DNA of 64,000 nucleotides from CADCVQ01 sp038260305. Its GTDB lineage: Bacteria; Actinomycetota; Thermoleophilia; Solirubrobacterales; Solirubrobacteraceae. The stretch lies in assembly GCA_038260305.1 (NCBI GenBank), contig JBBSNY010000001.1:62001-126000 (forward strand). The letters are read 5' to 3'. Below the pieces are notes generated by a model. It had not been told where the DNA came from. It did no database searches and worked only from the letters and a program-made list of their open reading frames with translations. Made by a program: the position numbers and the translations under genes. Of the stretch, positions 34,970 to 43,603 are shown piece by piece. How positions within the stretch are numbered: the stretch's first letter is position 1; each line of letters starts with the position of its first letter.

Positions 34970-35401
34970 ATGGCCCGCCGACTTCTGATCGCCGCCAGCC
35001 TGTCCGTCGCGGCGCTCGCTTGGACGGGCTGCGGGTCGGAAGGCGTGGCGGTCTCAAAGAGCTCCCCGATGCGCAAGGGAGCCGTCCTGTTCGTCGAGCG
35101 CTGCGGTGCCTGCCACACGCTGACGCCCGCCGGCACGCAGGGTTCCGCGACGAACGTCGGCGATCGCGAGAACGTCGACGGACCGAACTTCGACACCCGT
35201 GTCGAGAAGGTCGACGACGTCATCTTCGCGATCGAGAACGGCGGCTTCTCCGGAGCGATCATGCCCGAGAACATCGCCACCGGCCCGGAGAAGGTCGCGA
35301 TCGCGCAGTTCTTGTCCAAGTACGCCGGGACCAAGGTCGCGAGGGCGCCCGCTGCCGGAGGCGTCAAGCCCACGGGCGCGGGTGGGACCCCGTCGAAGTA
35401 A
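34970..35401 (+). CDS. cytochrome c lipoprotein
   Basis: 143 aa. Signal peptide ending WTGC (lipidated C21), haem motif CGACH at 45-49 and a candidate axial Met in the GAIMPENIAT stretch. It is a monohaem c-type electron carrier held at the membrane surface. The C-terminal ~25 residues are a Gly/Pro/Ala tail. A 36-bp region separates it from the divergent cupredoxin gene, and serS follows on the same strand after 30 bp. Confidence 0.88.
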   Translation: MARRLLIAASLSVAALAWTGCGSEGVAVSKSSPMRKGAVLFVERCGACHTLTPAGTQGSATNVGDRENVDGPNFDTRVEKVDDVIFAIENGGFSGAIMPENIATGPEKVAIAQFLSKYAGTKVARAPAAGGVKPTGAGGTPSK

Positions 35402-35431
35402 GGGCCCGGAAGCCGACGGCGCGGTGGCGCT

Positions 35432-36676
35432 GTGCTTGACGTTCGGCTGATCCGCCGCGAGCCCGAGATGGTGCGCGCGGCACTCGCGCGCAAGGATCCC
35501 GCGCTCGCCGACGCCGTTGATCGCGTCGTCGCGCTCGACGCGACATGGCGCGAGGCGACGCAGGCCGCCGAGGGCCTGCGCGCCGAGCAGAAGGGCGCAT
35601 CCGAGGAGGTCGCGCTCGGCAAGCGCGCGGGTCGTGACGTGTCGGCGCAGCTCGAGCGGCTGAAGTCGCTGTCGGGCGAGGTCAAGCGGCTCGGCGAGCA
35701 GGCGCGCTCGGCGCAGGACGAGCTCCAGGCGCTGCTCGTCACGTTGCCGAACATCCCCGATCCGACGGCCGCCGAGCCCGAGGACGACGTCCTGCGCGTC
35801 GTCGGCGACGCATCGAAGACCGGGCGCGATCACCTCGAGCTCGCCGGTGAGCGGATCGACATGGAGCGCGGCGCTCGGCTGTCGGGGGCGCGCTTCGCCT
35901 ACCTGCGCGGCGATCTCGTCATGCTCGAGCTCGCGCTCGTGCAGTGGGCGATGCACAAGCTACGCGGGCACGGCTTCGAGCCGGTCATCCCGCCGGTGCT
36001 CGTGCGCGAGCAGGCGCTCTACGGCACCGGCTACTTCCCCGATACCGAGCAGCAGATCTACCACCTGCCGGCCGACGACCTATACCTCGTCGGCACGAGC
36101 GAGGTCGCGATCGCGTCGCTGTACGCGGGCGAGATCCTCGACGCGGCCGACCTGCCGCTGCGCTACGCGGGCTTCTCGTCGTGCTTCCGGCGCGAGGCCG
36201 GCGCGGCCGGCAAGGACACGCGCGGCATCTTCCGCGTGCACCAGTTCGACAAGGTCGAGATGTTCGCGTTCGTCGAGCCCGCGGCCAGCGTCGAGGAGCA
36301 CGAGCGGTTGCTTGCGATCGAGGAGGAGATCATGAGCGAGCTCGAGATCCCCTACCGCGTCGTGAACATCGCGGTCAACGACCTCGGCGCGAGCGCCGCC
36401 AAGAAGTACGACATCGAGGCCTGGCTGCCCGGCCAGGGGCGCTACCGCGAGCTGACGTCGACGTCGAACACGACGGACTTCCAGGCCCGCCGCCTGGAGA
36501 TCCGCATGCGCCCGGAGGGCGAGCGCGCGAAGCCCGAGACGCTGCACACGCTCAACGGCACCGCGGTCGCCGTCGGCCGCACGATCATCGCGCTGCTCGA
36601 GAACGGCCAGCGCGAGGACGGCTCGGTCGTGCTGCCGGAGGTGCTCGTGCCCTACGGGGCGCCGTCGGTGCTGTGA
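35432..36676 (+). CDS. serS: seryl-tRNA synthetase
   Basis: 414 aa; charges tRNA-Ser with serine, and two tRNA-Ser genes lie at 58134-58389. The N-terminal coiled-coil arm is at about 30-100. Class II motif 2 is SCFRREAGAAGKDTRGIFRV (with HQFDKVEMF after it) and motif 3 is TLNGTAVAVGRTIIALLEN. GTG start. Normal length. The gene's last 25 nt overlap the convergent STAS gene. A single-copy housekeeping gene. Confidence 0.97.
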   Translation: MLDVRLIRREPEMVRAALARKDPALADAVDRVVALDATWREATQAAEGLRAEQKGASEEVALGKRAGRDVSAQLERLKSLSGEVKRLGEQARSAQDELQALLVTLPNIPDPTAAEPEDDVLRVVGDASKTGRDHLELAGERIDMERGARLSGARFAYLRGDLVMLELALVQWAMHKLRGHGFEPVIPPVLVREQALYGTGYFPDTEQQIYHLPADDLYLVGTSEVAIASLYAGEILDAADLPLRYAGFSSCFRREAGAAGKDTRGIFRVHQFDKVEMFAFVEPAASVEEHERLLAIEEEIMSELEIPYRVVNIAVNDLGASAAKKYDIEAWLPGQGRYRELTSTSNTTDFQARRLEIRMRPEGERAKPETLHTLNGTAVAVGRTIIALLENGQREDGSVVLPEVLVPYGAPSVL

Positions 36677-37032
36677 ACGACGTGCGCGCGCGCGGCGTCG
36701 AGGCCCGCGAAGATCGCGAACGTCTTGTCGAGGCTCGTGATCTGAAACAGCCGTAGGACCGTCGGGTTCGCGCACACGAGCGCGAGCGCGCCGTGGGCCT
36801 GCTCGGCCTGGCGCAGGCCCGACAGCAGGACGCTGAGCCCCGTCGAGTCGATGAACTCGACGCCGGTCAGGTCAAGCACGAGGCGCGTGTTGCCGGCGTC
36901 GATCGCCGCGGTCACGCGCATGGAGAGGTCCGGCACCGTCGTCATGTGGATCTCGCCGCGCACGAAGACGACGTGCGCGCCGTCGCAGCTGTGCTCCTCG
37001 CGGAGCTCGAATCGTGGGACGACGGGTGACAC
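36652..37032 (-). CDS. STAS-domain anti-anti-sigma factor
   Basis: 126 aa. A single STAS domain with the phosphorylatable Ser of the DSTGLSVL motif at S63 and the usual LVLDLTGVEF strand. In partner switching it would bind an RsbW-type kinase when unphosphorylated and so free a sigma factor; a PP2C phosphatase would reactivate it. An RsbU/RsbW-like fused protein is encoded at 53651, a possible but distant partner. Start GTG. Convergent overlap with serS. Confidence 0.85.
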   Translation of the reverse strand: MSPVVPRFELREEHSCDGAHVVFVRGEIHMTTVPDLSMRVTAAIDAGNTRLVLDLTGVEFIDSTGLSVLLSGLRQAEQAHGALALVCANPTVLRLFQITSLDKTFAIFAGLDAARAHVVHSTDGAP

Positions 37033-37081
37033 GCAGCTATCAGACTCTGCCCGGATCGCTGTGTCAATGCGCCGCTCGGCG

Positions 37082-37969
37082 ATGAGACCGCGAGGACGCG
37101 TCTACGATCTTCCCGTGGCCGCAGAGGAAGACGAGCAGCTCACGATCGACGAGCTCGCGCGCCGGATCGGGATGACCGTGCGCAACATCCGCGCGCATCA
37201 GTCGCGCGGGCTGCTGCCCGCGCCCGACGTGCGCGGACGCACCGGCTACTACGGACCCGACCACGTAGCGCGCCTGGAGCTCATTCAGGAGCTGCAGGCC
37301 GACGGCTTCAACCTCGAGCTCATCCGGCGCCTGCTCGACGGCGCGGGCGGTTCGAGCAAGGAGGTACTGCGCTTCAAGCACACACTCGGTCGCCCGTACA
37401 CCGAGGACGAGCAGCCGCGGCCGGTGAACCTGCTCGAGCTCGCCGAGGAATGGGGCACGACGGACGTGTCGCTGTTTCAGAAGGCGCTCGCGGTCGGTCT
37501 CGTGCGCACGCGCGACGACGGCAGCTTCGAGATCGCGAGCCCGCGCCTCGTCAGCCACGGCCGCGAGCTCGCGCGGCTCGGGATCGGGCTCGAGCGCCAG
37601 CTCGAGGTCATCGGGCGGGTCCGCGAGCAGGCCGACAAGATCGCCGAGACGTACGTCGAGCTGTTCCTGCAGGCGGTCTGGGCGCCGTTCGAGGCGGCCG
37701 GTCAGCCGCCCGAGCGCTGGGGCGACGTGCAGGACGCGATCGAGCGCATGCATCCGCTGGCGGCCGAGTCGACGGTGGCGATCTTCGGCCTCGCGATGAG
37801 CGAGGCTGTCGAGCGCGAGTTCGGGCGCCAGATCGAGCGCCTGGCGAAGGAGCGCGAGGCGGGCGAGGACGTGGGGGCGGGCGAGGACGTGGGGGCGGGC
37901 GACACCGGCGCGGCGGTGCGATCCGACGAGGTCGGCGAGGCGGCGCCGTCTCGCCGCACGACCGCGTAG
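37082..37969 (+). CDS. MerR-family transcriptional regulator
   Basis: About 295 aa. The N-terminal winged helix is TIDELARRIGMTVRNIRAHQ, then GLLPAPDVRGRTGYYGPDHV. It is followed by a helix pair leading to a long effector domain (about 110-260) with no Cys-based metal site, so a drug or other ligand is more likely than a metal. The start is ambiguous: ATG 37067, ATG 37082 or GTG 37115, none with a strong ribosome site. Near the C-terminus an 18-nt tandem repeat (37861-37896) encodes GEDVGAGEDVGAG. AlkZ-like gene 12 nt downstream. Confidence 0.8.
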   Translation: MRPRGRVYDLPVAAEEDEQLTIDELARRIGMTVRNIRAHQSRGLLPAPDVRGRTGYYGPDHVARLELIQELQADGFNLELIRRLLDGAGGSSKEVLRFKHTLGRPYTEDEQPRPVNLLELAEEWGTTDVSLFQKALAVGLVRTRDDGSFEIASPRLVSHGRELARLGIGLERQLEVIGRVREQADKIAETYVELFLQAVWAPFEAAGQPPERWGDVQDAIERMHPLAAESTVAIFGLAMSEAVEREFGRQIERLAKEREAGEDVGAGEDVGAGDTGAAVRSDEVGEAAPSRRTTA

Positions 37970-37981
37970 CCGCGATCGGTC

Positions 37982-39091
37982 GTGGCAGCCAGGCAGCTCA
38001 CGAACCGGGAGCTCAACCGCGCCACGCTTGCGCGGCAGCTGCTGCTCGACCGCGCCGACGTCGGCGCGGTCGAGGCTGTCCGGCGGCTGGCCGGGATGCA
38101 GGCGCAGGAGCCCAAGCACCCCTTCACCGGGCTGTGGACGCGTGTCGCAGGCTTTCGCGCCGAGCAGTTGCGCGACCCGCTGCTTGCGCGCGAGATCGTG
38201 CGCGCGACGCTCATGCGCTCGACGCTGCACGTCATGACGACGGCCGACTACGCGGCCGTGCGGATGGCGCTGCAGCCGAGCGCGTCGGTCGCGCTGCGCG
38301 TGCTCGGCACGCGCTCGGAGGGGATGGACCTCGATGCGGTCTTGCCCGCCGCCCGCGAGCTGCTCGCGGGCGCGGCGCTGACGTTCGACGAGATCCGTGC
38401 GGCGCTGCAGGAGCAGTTCCCCGACGTCAACGACCGCGCGCTCGGCTACGCCGTGCGGACGCTGGTGCCGCTCGTGATGGTGCCCGACGCAGAGGGCCGC
38501 TGGGGATTCTCCCGCGTGTCCCGGTTTGCGCTGGCGGATGAGGCCCTCGACGAGCCGCTCGCCGCGGAGGAGCCCGCCGCGCGGGCTCTGGTGCGCAGCT
38601 ACCTCGCCGCGTTCGGCCCCGCGAGCGCAAAGGACGTCGAGCGCTGGTCGGCGGTGGCCGCGCTCAAGGCCGTGGTGGCGGACATGCGCGACGAGCTCGA
38701 GCTGTTCTCCGACGAGCGCGGCCGCGAGCTCTTCGACCTGCCCGACGCGCCGCGCCCGGAGGCCGAAGTCGCCGCGCCGGTGCGCTACCTGCCGGAGTTC
38801 GACAACCTCGTGCTCGCCCACGACGACCGCTCGCGCGTCATCGCCGACGAGCACCGTCCGTTCGTGACGACGAAGAACCTGCGAGTCAAGGCGACGTTCC
38901 TCGTGGACGGCATCGTCGCGGGCATCTGGACGAGCGAAGTCAAACGTAAGGTCGCGACGCTGCGGTTGGAGCCGTTCGTGAAGCTGAGCGAGCGCGTGGC
39001 CAAGGAGCTCAAGTCCGAGGGTGAGGCGCTGCTGCGGTTCGTCGAGCCCGAGGCGAAGGATTACGAGATCGTCGTCGGCGACCCGGCGTGA
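37982..39091 (+). CDS. winged-helix DNA-binding protein, AlkZ-like (HTH_42)
   Basis: 369 aa. Three winged-helix domains as in the HTH_42 family, whose members include AlkZ/YcaQ DNA glycosylases that remove interstrand crosslinks or alkylated bases. The catalytic QxQ motif is present: RLAGMQAQEP, Q40 and Q42. FDNLVLAHDDRSRVI and the final region fit the family. It follows a MerR-type regulator directly, which could control it in response to a DNA-damaging natural product. Enzymatic activity is inferred from the motif, not known. Confidence 0.75.
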   Translation: MAARQLTNRELNRATLARQLLLDRADVGAVEAVRRLAGMQAQEPKHPFTGLWTRVAGFRAEQLRDPLLAREIVRATLMRSTLHVMTTADYAAVRMALQPSASVALRVLGTRSEGMDLDAVLPAARELLAGAALTFDEIRAALQEQFPDVNDRALGYAVRTLVPLVMVPDAEGRWGFSRVSRFALADEALDEPLAAEEPAARALVRSYLAAFGPASAKDVERWSAVAALKAVVADMRDELELFSDERGRELFDLPDAPRPEAEVAAPVRYLPEFDNLVLAHDDRSRVIADEHRPFVTTKNLRVKATFLVDGIVAGIWTSEVKRKVATLRLEPFVKLSERVAKELKSEGEALLRFVEPEAKDYEIVVGDPA

Positions 39092-39097
39092 GCCGGT

Positions 39098-39724
39098 TCA
39101 GGTCTTGGCCGCCGTCTTGCGCCGTTGGCGCGCGACGATGCCCTTGCTCGTCGTGATCTTGCCCTGAAACAGCCACTCCGTCTGGCGTAGCGAGAACTCG
39201 AGGTCACACGGCTCGACCGCCGAGACCGCGTCCTTGGCGATGACGACGTCATACCAGCGCAGCGCGGCGCTCGCCGCCGTGTAGTGCACGCAGATGTTCG
39301 CAACGGTCCCGCAGAGCACGAGCGTGTCGACGCCCCACAGGCGCAGCATGTGGTCGAGCTCCGTGCCGTAGAAGGCGTCGTAGCGGACCTTGCGCACGAC
39401 GAGCTCGCCCTCGCGCGGCGCGAGCTCGTCGATCATCTCGCCGCCGGGCGTCCCGCGCAGGCAGTGCTCGGGCCAGATCTCGAACTCAGGATCGCCGGGA
39501 TCGTGGGTGTCCTGGCTGTAGACGACGCGCATGCCGCTGTCGCGCGCGACCTCGAGCAGGTGCGTGATCGCGGGGATCGTCGCCGGTGCCGACGCGACCT
39601 GCAGCGTGCCGTCGTCACGCACGAAGTCGTTCTGCATGTCGATGATCACGAGCGCCGTGCGCGCCGGGTCGAGCGCGATGCGCTTGTGGACCTCGTAGTC
39701 AGGAATCTCGACGGTCGTCGGCAT
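39098..39724 (-). CDS. isochorismatase-family cysteine hydrolase
   Basis: 208 aa. The catalytic triad of the family is seen as D29 (IIDMQND), K112 (VRKVRYDAF) and C145 (VANICVHYT). The cis-peptide region precedes the Cys (LCGTVANICV). Members hydrolyse isochorismate, nicotinamide, carbamates or similar; the exact substrate is not readable, although the Cys and the usual nicotinamidase residues suggest an amide. The gene converges with the AlkZ-like gene (6-bp gap). Confidence 0.88.
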   Translation of the reverse strand: MPTTVEIPDYEVHKRIALDPARTALVIIDMQNDFVRDDGTLQVASAPATIPAITHLLEVARDSGMRVVYSQDTHDPGDPEFEIWPEHCLRGTPGGEMIDELAPREGELVVRKVRYDAFYGTELDHMLRLWGVDTLVLCGTVANICVHYTAASAALRWYDVVIAKDAVSAVEPCDLEFSLRQTEWLFQGKITTSKGIVARQRRKTAAKT

Positions 39725-39799
39725 GCGGCTCCCTCACTCGTTGCGGCTTGCCCAGGCCTCTGAGGATTTCATTGCGCTTCGGCGAGCGCAAGGCGAGCG

Positions 39800-40699
39800 C
39801 TACCCGGCGGCGTGCTCGACGAGCAGCCGGCGCAGCGGCTCGACGTCGGGCTGGGCGGGCTTCGTCGTCGAGACGAAGTGCCGCACGTTCGTGGCGAACG
39901 TCGTCGGATCGTGGTGGTGGGGGAAGTGGCCCGCGCCCCCGACGATCTCGAGGCGACTGCCGGGCATCTGCTCGTGCGCTCGGATGCCGTGGCGGATGGG
40001 GATGACCGGATCGCGATCGCCCCATATGAGCAGCGTCGGGACGCCGGCAGTGAGATAGAGCTTGTCGCGGGCGTCGATGCGCTGGCCACCGAGGTCGATC
40101 ATGCTGCGCGCGGTCTGCACGAACGCGCGCCGCGCCTCGATATCGGCGAGCGTGGCCATGCCCTGCGAGTAGGCCGTCAGGTCCGCGCCGATGCCGAGCC
40201 CCAGCTTCCCGAGCCAGCCGCCGACCTTCGCGCTCGCGCCGGTGAGCGCCTTCGATCCCACGATCGGCAGGGTCAGCTCGGCGCCCGGGAGCGCGACGGC
40301 GCGCAGGAACGGGCTCACCTGGCGGCCGAGGCCACCGGTCGACACGAGCACGAGACGCTCGATGCGCTCCGGGAACTGATAGCCCATCTGCATCGCGATC
40401 CCGCCGCCGAGCGAGTGGCCGACGAGCGTCGCGCGATCGTGGCCGAGCGCGAGCATGAGGTCGCGCGTGAGGTTGGCGTAGGCGCCGAGCGAGTAGTCGC
40501 CGCGCGGCTTCGCGGAGTCGCCGTGGCCGAGCAGGTCGGGCGCGAGCACGGTGAAGTGCTCCTCGAGCAGCGGAAGGACCGGATCCCAGCTCGCGGACGA
40601 GTTCGTGATGCCGTGGATCAGCACGAGCAACGGGCCGCTGCCGCCCGTGCGGTACGTCATCCGGTGTCCGTGCAGGCTGATCTCGGCGAGCTGCGTCAC
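39800..40699 (-). CDS. alpha/beta-hydrolase
   Basis: 299 aa, GTG start overlapping the acyl-CoA dehydrogenase stop by 4 nt. Nucleophile S96 in VGHSLGGG, oxyanion region LIHGITNSS, acid in WGDRDPVIP and His in GAGHFPHHHDP. Likely an ester or thioester hydrolase. A partner of the acyl-CoA dehydrogenase, perhaps in breakdown of a fatty or branched acyl compound; the substrate is unknown. Confidence 0.88.
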   Translation of the reverse strand: MTQLAEISLHGHRMTYRTGGSGPLLVLIHGITNSSASWDPVLPLLEEHFTVLAPDLLGHGDSAKPRGDYSLGAYANLTRDLMLALGHDRATLVGHSLGGGIAMQMGYQFPERIERLVLVSTGGLGRQVSPFLRAVALPGAELTLPIVGSKALTGASAKVGGWLGKLGLGIGADLTAYSQGMATLADIEARRAFVQTARSMIDLGGQRIDARDKLYLTAGVPTLLIWGDRDPVIPIRHGIRAHEQMPGSRLEIVGGAGHFPHHHDPTTFATNVRHFVSTTKPAQPDVEPLRRLLVEHAAG

Positions 40700-41931
40700 C
40701 GGATCTGCACGCCCGAGATCGCGCGGGCGATGACGAGCCGCTGGATCTCCGACGTGCCCTCGAAGATCGTGTAGATCTTCGCGTCGCGGTGCCAGCGCTC
40801 GACCGGGTACTCGCGGGTGTAGCCGTTGCCGCCGAGGATCTGCATCGCGCGCTCGGTCGCCCAGACGGCGACCTCGCCGGCCTTGAGCTTGCTCATCGAG
40901 CCCTCCGCAGCCGTGAACGTCTGGCCCGTGCGGCCCATCCACGACGCGCGCCAGACGAGCAGGCGGGCGGCGTCGATCTCGAGCTTCATGTCGGCGAGCG
41001 TGAAGGCGATCGACTGGTTCTCGATGATCGCGCGCCCGAACTGCTTGCGGGTCTTCGCGTACTCCAGGGCGTACTCGAAGGCCGCGCGGGCGATCCCGAT
41101 CGCCTGCGCGCCGACGATCGGGCGGGTCGCCTCGAACGTCTGCATCGCCGCCTGGGACTTCGAGCGCGTGCCCTCGCGGGCGCGGGCGAGCTTCGAGTCG
41201 AGCTTCTCCTTGCCGCCGAGCAGCTGCGATCCGGGAATGCGGCAGTCGTCGAGGAAGACGTCGCAGGTGTGCGACGCGCGCAGGCCGTGCTTTGAGACCT
41301 TCGTGCCCTGCGTCAGCCCGGGCGTGTTCGGGCCGATGATGAACGCCGCCTGCCCGCGCGAGCCGAGCTCGCGGTCGACGCTCGCGACGATGACATGGAC
41401 GTTTGCGATGCCGCCGTTCGTTGCCCAGGCCTTCTGGCCGTTGAGCACCCATTCATCCTTCTTCTCGTCGTAGCGGGCCGTCGTGCGCAGCGCGGAGACG
41501 TCCGAACCGGCGTCGGGCTCGGACACGCAGAACGCGGCGACCTTGACGTCGTCGGGCGTGCCGAAGCACTGCGGCACCCACTCGCCGAGCTGCTCGGGCG
41601 TGCCCGCGCCGAAGATGCTCGCGACCGCGAGCGCCGTGCCCATGATCGAGATCCCGAGGCCCGCATCGCCCCAGAACAGCTCCTCGTTGACGATCGGCAT
41701 CGTCAGCCCGGTCGGGTCGGCCCAGAACTGGGCGAAGCCCTCGAAGCCGTAGAGGCCGATCTTCGCGGCCTCCTGGATGATCGGCCACGGCGTCTGCTCG
41801 CGCTCGTCCCACTCGGCGGCCGCGGGGCGCATGACGCCGGCGGCGAAGCCATGGACCCACTCGCGGATGTCGCGCTGGTCCTCGGAGAGCTCGAGCGAGA
41901 ACGCGGCCTGCTCGGCATCGGTCGTGGACAT
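40696..41931 (-). CDS. acyl-CoA dehydrogenase
   Basis: 411 aa. FAD-dependent alpha,beta-oxidation of acyl-CoA. N-terminal helical domain, FAD-binding middle (AAFCVSEPDAGSDVSALRTT) and C-terminal helices with the catalytic Glu in KIYTIFEGTSEIQRLVIAR and QILGGNGYTREYPVERWHRD. The ATG at 41931 opens with MSTTDAEQ. Coupled to the downstream alpha/beta hydrolase. The chain-length preference is unknown. Confidence 0.92.
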   Translation of the reverse strand: MSTTDAEQAAFSLELSEDQRDIREWVHGFAAGVMRPAAAEWDEREQTPWPIIQEAAKIGLYGFEGFAQFWADPTGLTMPIVNEELFWGDAGLGISIMGTALAVASIFGAGTPEQLGEWVPQCFGTPDDVKVAAFCVSEPDAGSDVSALRTTARYDEKKDEWVLNGQKAWATNGGIANVHVIVASVDRELGSRGQAAFIIGPNTPGLTQGTKVSKHGLRASHTCDVFLDDCRIPGSQLLGGKEKLDSKLARAREGTRSKSQAAMQTFEATRPIVGAQAIGIARAAFEYALEYAKTRKQFGRAIIENQSIAFTLADMKLEIDAARLLVWRASWMGRTGQTFTAAEGSMSKLKAGEVAVWATERAMQILGGNGYTREYPVERWHRDAKIYTIFEGTSEIQRLVIARAISGVQIR

Positions 41932-41969
41932 GGCGTCCAGGCTAGACGAGGTTTCATTGCCCGGACCCG

Positions 41970-43358
41970 TCAGTCGCCCCAAGGTAGCTTGACCAATGGC
42001 GTCGTCAGGCTCTTTACCAGGCTGTACGTGTGCTCCTTGCGTCCCCCGAGGAGTTCGCCGAACCGCCGATGTACGCGGGCTCTGAGGACGGCGAGCGCCG
42101 CCCCCTGGAGTTCGACGAAGCCGTGGAGGGCACGGATATCGGGAACCGTTCCGAATGGCTGCTGGTCCGCGAGACCTCGCATCGCCGCCTGGGCGACTGT
42201 CGGAGCAGCAAGCGGCCCCAACAACGTGATCGCAGACGGATTCAGGCACACGACCGGCCCAATGAGCGCACGTCCCGCGAGGGCACCGACATCCTGCAAC
42301 GCCCGCTCGTGTGCTGGGCTGCGCGGTTCGATCAAGATCGCTCTGATGACCTCTCCCACGGGCTTGCCGGGAGCGATCCGGTGCGCAACCGCAGCGGTTG
42401 AGCAGTAGGCCTCGAGATGACTCGGGGCGGGGTCGCCGGGGGCCGCGCAGGAGCATCGTCGCGGGGTGAGCGGTCCGAGACCGGCCGGGCGGTCCGCGTT
42501 GTACGCGTCGACTGTGGCGGCGTCCAGCGGGAGGTGCCCGAACTCGCCGGCGAGCATGTCGTGCCCCCCGACGAGGGTGCTTCGGAGGAAGCCGGAGGTC
42601 TGCCCGAGCTCGGGAGACGCCCGTGGGGGCTCGACGATCACGATTCCGCCGTTGATGGCCCCGCCCAAGCGCACGGCCATGACGATCCTCGTGTGGGTCT
42701 GGCGACGGTGCGCGGGGTCGCGGCCACGTCTCCAGGCGATCGCGAGCGCCGCAGCCGGTCCCATGCCGAGTGCGTGTGATCGTTGAATCGGGACTCCGAG
42801 CTCCGTCGCTATCCGTTGCTGGAGCGGGGCGCCGATGTGCCACGACGGGTGGCCCAGCAGCGCGCCGTACGGTCGTCTGTCGCGATCGATCGGAACGCCC
42901 CAGGCCACGGCGACCCCGAGGAATGGCAGCGCCTCGTCTACGAGCAGGCGCGGGTCAGCGAGGGCGTCGGACAGCACTGTTGCCGCCGCTTCCCGTATGC
43001 GCCGCAACAAGTCCATCGGCGCAAGTGCCAGCTGCTGCGGGAGAGCGTCGCTGCGGTGCTCGTGGTGCAGCGAGCCGTTCGCATCCACGATTGCGACTTG
43101 CAGACTCGTGATCCCGATGGAGATGCCGAGAACGAGCCCGGCGCCCGGACCAAAGCCGATGCTGTTCGACGTGGACGAGTCGAAGAAGCGAAGGCCGGGG
43201 CTGCTTGCCCTAGCGCCGAGATCTCCCGCCGAGGAGCGGAACGAGTTGTTCTTGACGCCGATCTCTCGGAGGAAGTCGGCGCGGCTTAGCGCGCCATCTA
43301 GGATCCTCTGCCCGTCGAGCAACAAGCCATGTGCAACCCTGACGCTCGGCGTCTGCAT
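41970..43358 (-). CDS. ROK-family protein, probable regulator
   Basis: 462 aa. The ATP/sugar-binding ROK core shows LVLGISIGITSLQVAIVDAN, later GEFGHLPLD and a Zn-type CSCAAPGD...HLEAYCS. The usual GC of CxCGxxGCLE is missing and a His takes its place. The first ~60 residues could form a winged helix (SRADFLREIGVKNNS), so it may be a NagC/XylR-type repressor of a sugar operon, not a kinase. No sugar genes are adjacent. An inverted repeat lies just upstream of its start. Confidence 0.75.
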   Translation of the reverse strand: MQTPSVRVAHGLLLDGQRILDGALSRADFLREIGVKNNSFRSSAGDLGARASSPGLRFFDSSTSNSIGFGPGAGLVLGISIGITSLQVAIVDANGSLHHEHRSDALPQQLALAPMDLLRRIREAAATVLSDALADPRLLVDEALPFLGVAVAWGVPIDRDRRPYGALLGHPSWHIGAPLQQRIATELGVPIQRSHALGMGPAAALAIAWRRGRDPAHRRQTHTRIVMAVRLGGAINGGIVIVEPPRASPELGQTSGFLRSTLVGGHDMLAGEFGHLPLDAATVDAYNADRPAGLGPLTPRRCSCAAPGDPAPSHLEAYCSTAAVAHRIAPGKPVGEVIRAILIEPRSPAHERALQDVGALAGRALIGPVVCLNPSAITLLGPLAAPTVAQAAMRGLADQQPFGTVPDIRALHGFVELQGAALAVLRARVHRRFGELLGGRKEHTYSLVKSLTTPLVKLPWGD

Positions 43359-43374
43359 GTGCTGAGACTACCCC

Positions 43375-43404
43375 CGGTACGGATGTGATACCGATTTCGT
43401 ACCG
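43375..43404. promoter_or_regulatory. inverted repeat upstream of the ROK gene
   Basis: CGGTAC and GTACCG are an inverted repeat 18 nt apart, 17 bp before the ROK start, in an AT-richer stretch (GATACCGATTTC). Autoregulation by the ROK protein through this site is inferred. The rest of the 245-bp gap to the plus-strand gene at 43604 shows no feature that I can name. Confidence 0.45.
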
Positions 43405-43603
43405 AAAATCGCTCTTGAGCTCGTATTCCGAACGGCGCAGTGTTCTCTCGCAAGGTCATGCCCAAAGAACCGCAGCCGATCGACGAGATGATCCAGCAGG
43501 AGTCCGGCGGCGTCTTGGGCAAGTAGCCTGACGCCGACGTTCCTCGCTGAGCTTGCTCGACCGCAGCGTATGTGTGATGCGGCGCTGATGCGCGACGGCT
43601 GAC

